Of a DNA stretch of 64,000 bases, positions 54,336 through 64,000 are shown piece after piece. Source of the stretch: Paraspadella gotoi (lineage: Eukaryota > Chaetognatha); NCBI GenBank assembly GCA_051294375.1, contig CM119269.1, positions 3,080,026 to 3,144,025 of the forward strand, read 5' to 3'. The notes beneath the pieces were generated by a model. The model ran no database searches and had not been told where the DNA came from. It was given only the letters and a program-made list of their open reading frames with translations. The first letter of the stretch is position 1. Each line of letters starts with the position of its first letter. The translations under genes and the position numbers were made by a program.

Positions 54336-55397
54336 GGGAATAATCCGCCCGCAGACTCGAATCTGACTTGAACGCATTTTCGTCGCGAATTTTCCTCTGA
54401 CTGCGAATAGGAAAGAGGGGTGGGGAAAGAGGAAAACCCAACTTATAATTACGAAAAATCCAAATATCTAATTATTTCTTTTACCACACTTTTACCACAG
54501 TCATAAAGCCGCAATGGTATCCTCAGGCCAAATGATGATCATTCACACTCATCAAAAGAAAAAAATAAATTTCACGGATGCGAAAAAAGAAAAGAATTTT
54601 GAAGCCTGGGCGTGAAAGGTTGGAGAGAGAATGTCACAACCCAGGGAGAGACTTCACGAGATGGTCACAATTGACTTTCTCCGACTTCGGTCATCATCAA
54701 CTCGTTGATCCTTACATTTTTCTCGTCTGTTTCTTTGTCATTGTTGACTTCTGATTTCCTTTGGTCCCCTTCTAATTATTATTTGTTTGTTTTTTTTATT
54801 TATTTACTTATTGTGATGGTTATTTTATCAATCTTTGGCAATTGTCTTTTCCTCATTTGGACAATCAATCAATTGTTATTGTTTCTAAAGTTTCATTATT
54901 TTATCTTTATTTTATTTCATCTTTTGGTTACTCAATTTGCCTTCACAAACATCATACATCGTAATGATTACATTTCGGATCACTTAACACTTCAATTTTT
55001 TAATCTCCGACAACTTCTCATCCCCCCAGTGAGTGGTCAACCTCCAGGTGCCAGCCCCCTTCCTCCCTTCCTCTGTTTAATCTTTTCCGATCTTCTCTAC
55101 GCATTATTTATTTCAAACTCAAATTGTTGTCCGCTCTCCAAATTTTCTTCTTTTCTCTTTCGGATTTATAATTTTTCTGTCCAAAAAAATAAATGACTGC
55201 AAGGAATACGTTTCCTCCTTTTAAATAATTTCTACTTTTTTGACATCCAAACTTGACGAATTAAATATAGTAAATTTACCATTCAGTTGGGTTAATATTC
55301 CCATTTAAAAATGCAATTAAGTTAATTTTCCCGAGGACCGAATACAAAAATTAATAAAATAAAATAAACACAACCGAAAAAAAAACAAAAACTAACT

Positions 55398-56734
55398 ATG
55401 GAGATGACGCTGCAGACGACGACGCAACCGTCAGCCCCGCCGGCGTCCTTCGGTCCGCCGCCGGCGTCCTTCGGTCNNNNNNNNNNNNCCTTCGGTCCTT
55501 CAAATCCGCCAATTTCGCCGCCGCCGAATTACGAGCCGGCGTTTCCTCCGCCGTACGAATCGATCGCAGGTGACGATGACTTGGACGATTCTCCCAATCA
55601 CGCCACAACCTGTGTCTTTTGTTTTCCCAGAAATTGACGACAGAGGTCCTCCTCTCCCGAGCGCCGCCGAAGTTCCCAGACGTGAGACAGGTTGTTTGAC
55701 GGGAGACAAAGTTTAGAATTAAAGCCATTCATGTGTAGTATGTACAATTGTACTTTGTACATCGACTTTTAAAAGATATATATATTTCGTTGGCAGTTTA
55801 TCCGATTCCTGCTCCGCTTACACAGTCCTTCGTTGAACGAGAAGGTGGGAAATAAATAATTAAATTTAGATTATATAAAAAAGTAAATCGAACGAACAAA
55901 AAAAAACTGAGGGTAACATTGTTAAAATGTAACAAAAAAAATCGAACGAACGGCCACGAACAAACAAACTCCCCCACCTGCCCGTCAGACGACGACGACG
56001 ACTTCACCGACGACGACATCGACGAGACGCCGGTCCGATTCCGAGAGGCGCGACGAACGACTCGACCCGACGCCTTCGACGAGCGTCTCTCCCGCGACCT
56101 CGCCAACGCCGTCACCGAACGCGCCCAGCGCAGCCGCAGTACCTCTGCTTTGGGTGAGGCGGAGATCGTCGTCGTCGTCGTCGTTCAATTGTTTCCAAGA
56201 CACTGGGCGTTGTCTTTGTCTCTTTTGTTGTCAAGTTTTTAGTAATCGTTTGTATTTATTTCCCGCTTTTGCGTTTTTGTCGCTCTTTCTCTGACGCCGT
56301 TGTGGTATTAAATTTCGATATCCTTTTTGTTTCGTTCGACGTTCTAGACGTTATAGTTTGTTTTTTTTATCAAAGATGTTTCGTCTCCCGTAGATTTGCA
56401 GTCGGATCAGGACAATAATCCGTCACCCGGACGCGCCGCCTCCTCTCGGCGTCCTCAAAACGACGCCTCCTCCTCGTCCACCCTCCTGACCATGAAACGC
56501 CTCGTCGTCGCCCTCCTCGTCCTCGTCGTCGTCGTCGCCGTCGTCCTCTCGATCGTCCTCAACGTGGAACCAACGCGGACGCGCTTCGCCGAGGGTCTCG
56601 CGAGATACTTTATGCTTCCGGTCATCACTATCATCGAGTATTACCAAAGATTATCCGGGGGTGGAATCGGGGGCCTTAACGACACAATGTCGACCAATTC
56701 CACTAATAATACGACCGCATCGACGCCCCTTTGA
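55398..56734 (+). CDS. Single-pass membrane protein with PPxY motifs
   Basis: Exons 55398-55569, 55631-55690, 55797-55844, 55989-56153, 56394-56734 join in phase to about 261 aa, including a 12-N gap (55477-55488) inside a PPASFG tandem repeat. The N-terminal part is Pro-rich with two PPxY-type motifs in PPPNYEPAFPPPYESI, followed by an Asp-rich stretch and a basic helix (RFREARRTTRPDAFDERLSR). A hydrophobic helix (LVVALLVLVVVVAVVLSIVL) comes next, then a short Thr/Asn-rich tail with N-glycosylation sequons (NDT, NST, NNTT). There is no signal peptide, so type II topology with the PPxY part in the cytosol is likely. PPxY motifs bind WW domains (NEDD4-type E3 ligases, YAP, SAV1). The family is not recognised; an adaptor role is an inference. 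Confidence 0.75.
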
Positions 56735-57160
56735 TGACGACGCCTCTCCGAGAAAAGATTTTGTGGTCAATGGCAAAAATCGTCGTCTTCGATAAATATT
56801 TTTAAAAATAAATGGAACGAAAAAAATACGTTTATATCGAGAAAAGATACTTCTATTTTATTTATATGCGCTCCCTAATTTTGTTTTAAACGTTTAATAC
56901 TTGTTCAATTTCGCAATGATATTAAAAAAAAAAAGAAATGAAGAAAAATCATTGTCCTCGGAAATTTATATTCAATTTTTGATGGAAATAAAATATTGCG
57001 TTTTAAAGAGCCAGATAAAACACAACAACTTACTTAAAATACAATGTCGGTTTTGAGAGTCAATATGGGTGGGAAGCTTCTATATCTGATTGATGAGCAT
57101 GTATATTTTTTGTTGCGCACGAAATGTCACGCCTTTCAAGTTGAAAAAATATTTAATACT

Positions 57161-57243
57161 TATAAAAGCGTATATATAGCCAAGAGATCTCTCGCAAAGC
57201 CATTCTATTTTCATCTTCGATTCATTTAAAATTTAAATCACAG
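57161..57243 (+). promoter_or_regulatory. TATA box and 5' UTR exon of the macin-like gene
   Basis: TATAAAAG at 57161-57168. About 75 bp on, a CAG/GTACGT donor (57244) pairs with a TTTTTTAG acceptor ending at 57393, just before the ATG at 57400. This gives a non-coding first exon and a 150-nt 5' UTR intron. A strong TATA box suits an inducible effector gene. Confidence 0.45.
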
Positions 57244-57399
57244 GTACGTAAATCAAATCTTAATAGCTTGGTCAATATTTCGTCGCGTTCATAGTACTTT
57301 TAGTTCATTATCGACACTTGGTCACTCGATTTTTCACAATTAAAATTCAAGCATTAGCCAATAGCCAATAGCCAACTAACATTCGTTTTTTAGCTTGCC

Positions 57400-57763
57400 A
57401 TGAAGCGTTACGTGGTCGGTATTCTGATCGTGCTTTGCTTTGTTGAACCACTTACGGCGATTTGGACCAGACCAGGTTCTATTTTTTTGAATAAATGCTG
57501 GATGACTTACCAAATATGCATGAGACCTTTTGCGTCGCCGAATAAGCTGTCCTGTCCGCAACAATGCGCGTGAGTCGATGAAGGAAGGAAGCTGGTCAAT
57601 CGCGATGCTAAAATGATATATTTTTAGGTGCCGAGGATACCACTTGGCTAAATGTTTACGGGGACCGGGACCTTGCAACCATCACGCGAGTCCTTTCTCT
57701 TGCTTATGCTTTTGGCCAAACTTTATTTCTGCTTTGCCCGCTTGGTGCCTCCCGAAATATTAA
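57400..57763 (+). CDS. Macin-like cysteine-rich secreted peptide
   Basis: Exons 57400-57569 and 57628-57763 join in phase to 101 aa. Signal peptide VVGILIVLCFVEPLTA. The mature part opens CW-x5-C and goes on with C-x3-C-x-C, C-x6-C and C-x-C, spacing like that of macins (hydramacin, theromacin), the antimicrobial peptides of cnidarians, annelids, molluscs and other invertebrates. The Gly after the CAC motif and the basic, aromatic composition also fit. One further Cys lies in the C-terminal tail (WCLPKY). Macins permeabilise or aggregate bacteria and can promote nerve repair. The assignment rests on cysteine spacing; another knottin-type secreted peptide is the alternative. Confidence 0.65.
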
Positions 57764-58834
57764 TTAAAAAAACATTTTTCGACAATGAACGGTCAACAAG
57801 CTTTTTTTTTTCTCTCTCGGAAGTAACTTAATTTTAAGAAATAAAGCAATTACTAATTTACTATTGTTGTGAAGTGCCTCTCGGTAGAGGTTGCGGCAGA
57901 ATTGGCTGTTGCATCTCTGTCTTTTTTCTTATTTCTTCTGTAAATGAACCAAGATTTAAAATAAAAAAAATATCGTATAAAATCTTTTAATATTATTTCT
58001 CCTAACGAAATAAAGGCAACATATTTTAATTAGTTTTTTTCCTTCCTTCGTTAAATTCGCCAATCATCAATGTAGGGCAATGTTGCTAAATTAAGAAAGT
58101 ACAGAAGAACCGACGTTTGTCCCGTGATTGCTTGAAGCGTGAAGCATCACAACAACTGGTTTTAATGGCGACGGAACTCGAGTGGCTGAAAAGCAGGGAG
58201 CTCCGGGATATTAAATATTAAATATTAAATTATTAATATAAACTGGGTTTTTGGGGTACTTTTCCTTAGTTAATTATACAATTGATTTGATCAACGACTT
58301 AACCATAAAAAAATCGGGCAGATTTTACCGCTTTAAACTTTAAATTAAAGTTCAAATATTTAACAGATATACAGGCCAGAGCCATTGAACCATGTCCTCG
58401 GTCTTGGCTGTCTTTTGTTTTTATTTGAAAAACCCGCAAGATAACAGTTCACGCCAAACCTCAAAAGAACAAAATACATGTCGAGGTTTGTTTACTTGTA
58501 GATGATCTCGGCTGAGAAGCAGGACGAAGGTTAAATGGCTCTATGAATATTGATCAATAACAAACTTAAATGATAGTTATTGGATAGCATAGACTATCTC
58601 AACGACTTCCTAAATAATTATTTAGACTCAAAACATGATTCCAAACCGGAACTCGGCACGGTTTTACTTTCCCTCGTCGTCGTAAAGTTATACAAATTCT
58701 GCTGGTTAAATTGCGACTCCACTATTTTTCTTTCGGCAGCCAATATTGTAAATATATCTGCTTTAAAAAAAAACAACGATCGACTGGAAAGACTTCAATG
58801 ACATTGATTTTAATAACTAAAAAGCTAAACAAAA
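57764..58834. other. Intergenic, macin-like to Ig gene
   Basis: A/T-rich, no gene recognised. A segment near 58250-58290 (GGTACTTTTCCTTAG) matches part of the foldback element at about 49760, suggesting a decayed copy. ATATTAAAT repeats occur near 58210-58240. Confidence 0.4.
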
Positions 58835-60679
58835 ATGTATCGCCGCCCCAAGTCTCCCCGCCGTTTCTTTCCGCTCTTGACACTCCTGTTGCCCCTACTT
58901 GCCACGCCCACTTTCGCCGTCGACGAGGTCGTCGAAACTTTGCGCCTTCGCCCCGGCGTCGACGCTATTCTCGAGTGTCTTATGCCGATCCCTGTAACGG
59001 AAGAGCAGCGCCGCAGCATCGTCTGGTTCGTGCTGCATCCTGGGGAGAAACGGGAATACGTGGAGTACGACCAGCGGGTCTACAAGAACGAGGATGGCAC
59101 GCTGCTGTTCGCCAATGTTGGGTGAGCAGTTGGGAAAGGGAAAGTTAATTGCCATTCGTAAAAGACAAAGAAAGGAAGCTTTGAGATAATAAGTGTGGCA
59201 GGTATTACTCTATTACAGTCAAGTTATGAATTCTTATTGCACAGACCCTCCGACGAAAAAGGAAACTCTCCTTACGTTTGTACGCTGGACGCCGGAGGCA
59301 GGCACCACTACGGCTACACTCAGTACAAGTTGGTCGTCGAAGGAGCTGACGTCGGGTTTCGAAAGGCTCGTCTTCAGTGGAGCAGCAACGAGACGATAAT
59401 CGCGGGATTGCAGTCGGAACATTCCATAAAGTGTGCCTTTTCAGGTGATTGCGATTTTCAGATGGACCGCGAAGAGTCAGAAGTAGGACCATACTGCTAG
59501 AATTATTTCTTTAATAGTTGGACTGAGAAGCAGGAATCCTCGGTAGTATAGTGGTGAGTATCCTCGCCTGTCGCGCGAGAGACCGGGGTTCGATTCCCCG
59601 CCGGGGAGCGTAATTATATTAAGTTAATTTTGTATCTCTAGATTAGAAGGTCGCCACTCTAATCACTGACCCAATTATTTCCCCATTAGGTTACCCCACA
59701 CCAAAAATAACCTGGCAGAAGATGTCGTATTCAATGACTCAGGATGGCGTGGTATAACACTTGACTTTTCTGAACTAAATCCTACGTGATTGACTTTTAC
59801 AATAACTGCCATACATCTTCATAATTGGTTCCTTCAGGTCGACGGGTTTGGCTTTGAAGAGAAACCCTCTAATTCCGACGACGTTCATCATTTTGTCTTC
59901 GGGAGTCTCGACTACAGAGATTTTGGCTTTTACCGGGTTAGTCAAAGTTTGTTGTTGTTGTCGTCGGCGTCAAGTAGTCATCGAGTCTTCCCTTTCCAGT
60001 GCGTCGGAAATCAGGAAATCGCCACCTTTGACGGGTCAGCCTCGACGATCATCTCCGAGGGAACCGTCTTCCGTGTCGCAGTCGCCGCGCCGCCTCACGT
60101 CTATCCCGAGTTATCGGGCATAATCGGAGCGCCGGTGAGACGTCTTAAATGTCTAAATGAAATATGATTTACCTAATTAATAAAGCCGTAGACAAAAGCC
60201 TAGAAATCTCAAAATAATCGATCTAAGCATATGGAATTTGTGTACAATCCTCGCGCTAGAGGTTTTCCTTGAGACGACTTGTGAAAATTTATTTTAGTTA
60301 TAAAACTTCTCATATCTTAGCCTTTCCTTCGCAATTACAGGACGTGAACGGCACAGTGCTCGTTTCTTGTTTCGCGACCGGCCACCTCTCGCCCTTCGTT
60401 GAACTTCTCAAAGACGGCGTCAAACTTTTGAGCCAAGAAGAGTCGAAACTTTCGACCCGGCGCTTGACGCCTTATGACGATTTAGCGCCGGTGCAACTAA
60501 TGACGCGAGTAACGCCGCCCACTAACGTTAGCGCCTTCTACTTATGCGGGGCAATCAACGACGCCGGGTCTCACACGTTTGGCTTCAAGACCGAGGTCAG
60601 CGGCGCCGGCGGAATCGGCGATGGCGCCGGGGTTATGGTCGTGATGGTTTCGGCAATGGTGGCGGCGTTGTTGTGTTGA
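58835..60679 (+). CDS. GPI-anchored immunoglobulin-domain cell-surface protein
   Basis: Exons 58835-59121, 59245-59444, 59690-59751, 59838-59936, 60000-60134, 60341-60679 join in phase to 373 aa. Signal peptide: RFFPLLTLLLPLLATPTFA. Three Ig-like modules follow. The first is V-like (AILECL ... SIVWFVLHPG ... SPYVCTLDAG). The second has EHSIKCAFSG, YPTPKITWQKM and DYRDFGFYRCVGN. The third has GTVLVSCFATGH ... NVSAFYLCGAINDAG. The end is Ser/Gly then a hydrophobic tail (VMVVMVSAMVAALLC) with nothing after it, as in a GPI signal. Neuronal IgLON/lachesin-type proteins share this layout, but orthology is not claimed. An ATTAAA near 60758 may be its poly(A) signal. A tRNA gene lies in intron 2. Confidence 0.82.
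59537..59608 (+). tRNA. tRNA-Asp (GTC)
   Basis: 72-nt cloverleaf: acceptor TCCTCGG pairs with CCGGGGA (one T-G pair), the anticodon arm is CTCGC-CTGTCGC-GCGAG with anticodon GTC, T arm CCGGGGTTCGATTCCCCG, discriminator G. A box TAGTATAGTGGT and B box GGTTCGATTCC are canonical. It lies in intron 2 of the Ig gene, on the same strand. Confidence 0.97.
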
Positions 60680-61125
60680 CGGCCGGCGTGCTGAGAGGGT
60701 TGGAGGTATTAATCTTCGAGCTGGCTGTAGTTTGTGATAGTTCACGAAGCTGCAACCATTAAAAAGAAATAGAATCACTTATGATTTTACATAAGTAGTT
60801 CTAAAATTACTTTTTTGAAGGAAGAATTTGTCGTTCTTCCTTCTCGGCGAGACGGCTGTTGGAGAGAAAACAATTTTCTCGATGGGCGAAAAACAAAACG
60901 AAAAAAAAAAAAAAAACTTCAAACGTCATATACAGTGTGATGTATTTATATGAGAACAAAATTGTATATAAAAACAATGCGATGATAAATTAATAATTGC
61001 TGATGAACGACACACGCTGCTATTCCAAGCTTTTAATGAGGCGTGAAGAGAACGCATCTCCATGTAAAGCATTCGAAAAAAAAAAATAATAAATTCGCTG
61101 GCAAGCGCATCAAAAGATATCTTCG
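60680..61125. other. Convergent 3' region of the Ig gene and MINDY4
   Basis: About 450 bp between the stops of two convergent genes. It is A-rich and contains a hairpin-like pair GAAGGAAGAATTTGTC / CGTTCTTCCTTC at about 60818-60843. No other gene. Confidence 0.5.
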
Positions 61126-64000
61126 TCATAAAAAGGGTTCGCTTCCGTTCCAATAAATTGCGGCACCTTTCCACCTGAAATTAATAAGTTAATTTTAATA
61201 AAAAAAATCACTTCGCATTATACTATTTTACGTTCTCGTAACTTTGTTAAATGTCCAATTTTGTGACAAGTGACACGGCAAAAGCTTTTCTTCACGAGCC
61301 TTATTTTTGAAACTGCCATGTTTAAAAGCTTGGACTATTCTGTATTAATACTCGCCCCCCCTCCCCTTAATCCCTACTTGGTTCTGATGACATGGTCTAT
61401 CGGTGGAACCAGCTCCCTTTCGTCCTCCGGTCTGAAGTGGCCGTTGGTGGTGTCAATTGTCAATCGAATCTCTGCTTCCTGAAAAAAAAATTACCAAAGA
61501 TTTTTACTTTTTTACGCGTGGGTTTCTGGGTTTATTTTGGTTTCTTACGTTTTCCTTGTGTTTTCCTTGTTTTGTTTTACAATAAAATTGTTTTAAAAAA
61601 ATTATCCATGGTGTGATAATCCTTTTTTTCGTGGTTATTGAGTTAGTAGAGAAAAACAAAGTTTTTAATGAATTTTGCAACGAATTTATTTATTTTAATT
61701 CATTAAAAACTTTGTTTTTCTCTACTAAAAAACTTATCTAAACAAAAAAAATCCAACAGCAATTTAAACGGTCGTAAGTTGCTTTTCCGGGAAAATATTC
61801 TCTCACCTGATTGGCTAATCCGTCGAAGTAGTACAGATCGAAGCGTCGTTCAGCCTTCCAGTTGGACACAAGTTCTCGATTCAAGCAAAACAAAACGGAG
61901 AAGTGCGACTCCGAACAAACAACCCAAATAGGACACTGAGGAGTTTTGTAAAACGTGCCCACCTAGAAAGTTAACATAACATTGAATAACGTTCAAAAAT
62001 AAAAAAACGCAACTAGTTACTTTAGAACCAAATAAAAAAAATTTGTTTCGTTTGTAGAAAACGTATTAAGCTTTTGTTTTCAAAGAAAAAAACGTATAAT
62101 TGCTAATAATTTGTTTGCCTAAACTAAATTGAATATAAAAAAATTAATTCGAATGCAAGGACAAGATAAGTGGAAAACTTTTATAACATTAGTCAAAAGA
62201 ATTTATCATTCTTTATTCTTTCACAATCGTCCGTAATCTGCATTAATTATTTCAATATCTTGAAATTTCTAACATTTAACTATGTTAGACAAAATAGCGT
62301 TAAAAAGCTCTTTCTTATTAAATTAACTTATACAAATTCATCTCCCAACCATTCAAGTGCCACGCTTCCGACTTCATTCTTGTAATATATATATATAATT
62401 ATTATTATATATATTATATATACTATCAAACGAACCTCGCAACTCCTGTAGTGTTCGAAGAGTGAGAGGAGGCCGATCGCATTCTGCTTGACGAGCCCCT
62501 TGAGCTGAAGGCAATCCTCCGTGGTAGGGTCGCCCAACTCGACGACGTGATTGTGGACGTTGGAGACGGCGGCGCCGGAGAGGAGAAGGTTGACCATCTC
62601 TAGGCTGCAGTAGGAGTGCTGGCCCATCAATTGGGAGTTGGGGTCGTCGAAGTCGGCGCGGACTCTGTGGTGGTGGGGGTGGTCATTTCAAATTTTAAAA
62701 CTCATTAACAAAATCAAAGTATTGTGTTATTAAAAAAACTAATATCATGTTTAACATTAATTTGAAAAAAAATAATAGATTTATACTTGCGTTTACTATC
62801 TTTTCATAAGTATTTTTAAAATTTACGATTATATTTTCTAATTAATGAATATTTTTTTTAAACAATATTTTTGTGTTAATTCTCTCTTTTCGTTGTGTTT
62901 TGTTAATTAAAGAAAACAAAAAGTTTTTAATTGGAAACGACGATTTCATTATTTTTATAGCAAATAAAATTGTTGTTGCCAATTATAAAAACTTTAAAAA
63001 CAATATTTTTTTCCTAATAAAGAGACGTTTTGCCACAGCGTCGAACCGTTTCACCCGAAGACTCACTTATCGATCCCCCGCGACAGGACGGCGCTGTAGA
63101 GCAGGACGACGACCGAGGGATATCCGTTGATGACGAGGTTGGTCTCGCAAAACGTCCGCAGAAAGTTGAAGAGGTTGACGGGGTCGTCGAACTCGTGGAG
63201 GTTGAGCGTCTCCGTGAGTCCGTCGTTGACGAAACCCGGCGCGTGATGGAAGTGGCCGCTCGAGGTGGGCGCGGCCACGATGGCGCCGCGCTCTTCTCCG
63301 GCGCGCCACAAGATCCAGGCGAGGGCGCGAGCTAGGCGATCAAGACGAGCGGAAGGGTCGGAGGCCGTCGCTTGGAAGCTGGTGGAGGAGGAGTTGGGGA
63401 GATGGAATGTTATGAGAGTTTTTTAAATCCACCCTCCTCCCTCCGGTATAGTACTCACTACTCACCCCCTCCACCCTTTCTTCCATCCTTCATCCTCGCC
63501 GAACAGCATTTCCCGCAGCAGCGCGGCCTGCAGCGCGGCCAGCACCCCGCATGGTCCGCCGCGCAGCTGGATGATGCCGTACTGAATGCCGAGTCGCTCG
63601 TGAAACGTGAAGGCTTGGAGGCGCCACTCGTCGGGAAAGGCGTTGGGTTTCGGGGGTGCCGATCTCACGGGGCCGAAGATGATGGCTTTGAGATTCTTTG
63701 GAGGGAAAGTGGACGAAATATTGGTGGTTGGTTAATGATTATGGTTTTACGAAGTAAACGATGAGAAAAATGAATAAAGAATATCCGGGGAAAACTGGAG
63801 AAATAATACATACTTATACATTATACAATACATTATACAATATACAATGTACATTAATAAAGAACGAAAGTTAACGAGGCACGGACGAAGAATAATTCTT
63901 ACCCTCGCCACCGCTTCGTCGATCGGCGTCACGTTCCTGGCCAACGGCGTCGCCAAGAAGCGCCGCGGCGCCGCCAAGGCCGCCCTGTCGACGTCGTCGA
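61126..64000 (-). CDS. MINDY4: MINDY4 (FAM188B family) Lys48-specific deubiquitinase, 3' part
   Basis: Cysteine protease that trims K48-linked ubiquitin chains. Exons in the window: beyond 64000-63903, 63695-63466, 63378-63067, 62664-62436, 61962-61807, 61478-61378, 61174-61126; phases agree. The catalytic Cys lies in [20 protein letters not shown], preceded by [14 protein letters not shown]. Downstream are [68 protein letters not shown] (catalytic-His region) and [14 protein letters not shown]. The last junction splits AAG at an AA/GTAGGG donor, so the apparent TAG is intronic; the end then reads [15 protein letters not shown] as in the family. The N-terminal third lies outside the window. 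Confidence 0.92.

Larger units (their letters stand above)
52186..55397. other. Repeat-rich interval without recognised gene
   Basis: Holds (GA)n at 52411-52482, (GTC)n at 52543-52612, two (CCT)n blocks near 53345-53435 and (GA)n at 54259-54335. Open frames here are repeats read as protein. A minus-strand Glu/Arg-rich frame near 53290-53470 is built on the CCT repeats and is not convincing. Confidence 0.5.

Noticed and set aside
54705-55196. 163-codon hydrophobic frame resembling a membrane protein
   Set aside because: T-rich DNA gives Phe/Leu by composition alone; it lacks an ATG start, domains and exon-like base content.
61368-61380. Apparent premature TAG in MINDY4 after HVIRTK
   Set aside because: The TAG belongs to a donor (AA/GTAGGG); the next exon at 61174 restores the conserved WKGA ending in phase.

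Overview
The window is nuclear DNA of an invertebrate animal. It holds split genes with short GT-AG introns (mostly 60-150 nt), metazoan-type gene families (ARID4, WTAP, SET, BDH2, a Hippo kinase with SARAH domain, MINDY4, fukutin/LicD-like proteins, an Ig-domain protein, a macin-like peptide), CpG-rich exons, A/T-rich introns and many GA/TC microsatellites. The species cannot be fixed from the sequence; a non-bilaterian such as a sponge is compatible but unproven. Several runs of N mark assembly gaps.

Layout. 0.7-10.6 kb (-): ARID4, rebuilt as 30 phase-consistent exons. 11.4-15.6 kb (-): WTAP. 17.4-18.8 kb (-): a LicD/fukutin-like membrane protein. 18.9-23.2 kb: a repeat island with a 2.4-kb foldback element, a palindromic MITE-like element, retroelement-like hairpins and a gap whose flanks duplicate each other. 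23.4-23.7 kb (-): last exon of an unrecognised gene. 25.7-27.7 kb (+): an unrecognised coiled-coil protein. 28.3-29.8 kb (-): SET. 31.0-33.5 kb (-): BDH2, with an apparent frameshift in its last exon and a tRNA-derived SINE just past its stop. 34.6-37.1 kb (-): a second LicD-like protein. 38.9-44.6 kb (+): Hippo/MST kinase. 45.1-46.7 kb (+): a secreted acidic, collagen-like protein with a possible alternative poly-glycine end. 46.7-55.4 kb: mostly microsatellites, gaps and a foldback element, plus the start of one Thr-rich gene at 50.9 kb. 55.4-56.7 kb (+): a single-pass membrane protein with two PPxY motifs. 57.4-57.8 kb (+): a macin-like cysteine-rich secreted peptide. 58.8-60.7 kb (+): a GPI-anchored Ig-domain protein with a tRNA-Asp(GTC) gene inside an intron. 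61.1-64.0 kb (-): MINDY4, entering from beyond the window end.

Most of the named genes are housekeeping (chromatin: ARID4, SET; RNA m6A: WTAP; ubiquitin: MINDY4; Hippo signalling: MST) and show no operon-like arrangement. Cross-gene patterns are GC-AG introns at four of roughly 85 reconstructed junctions, paired CCAAT motifs 31 bp apart upstream of ARID4 and WTAP (with similar motifs upstream of SET), and a dispersed tRNA-derived SINE family. Exon limits were deduced by hand from splice signals, reading phase and recalled family similarity; no search was run.
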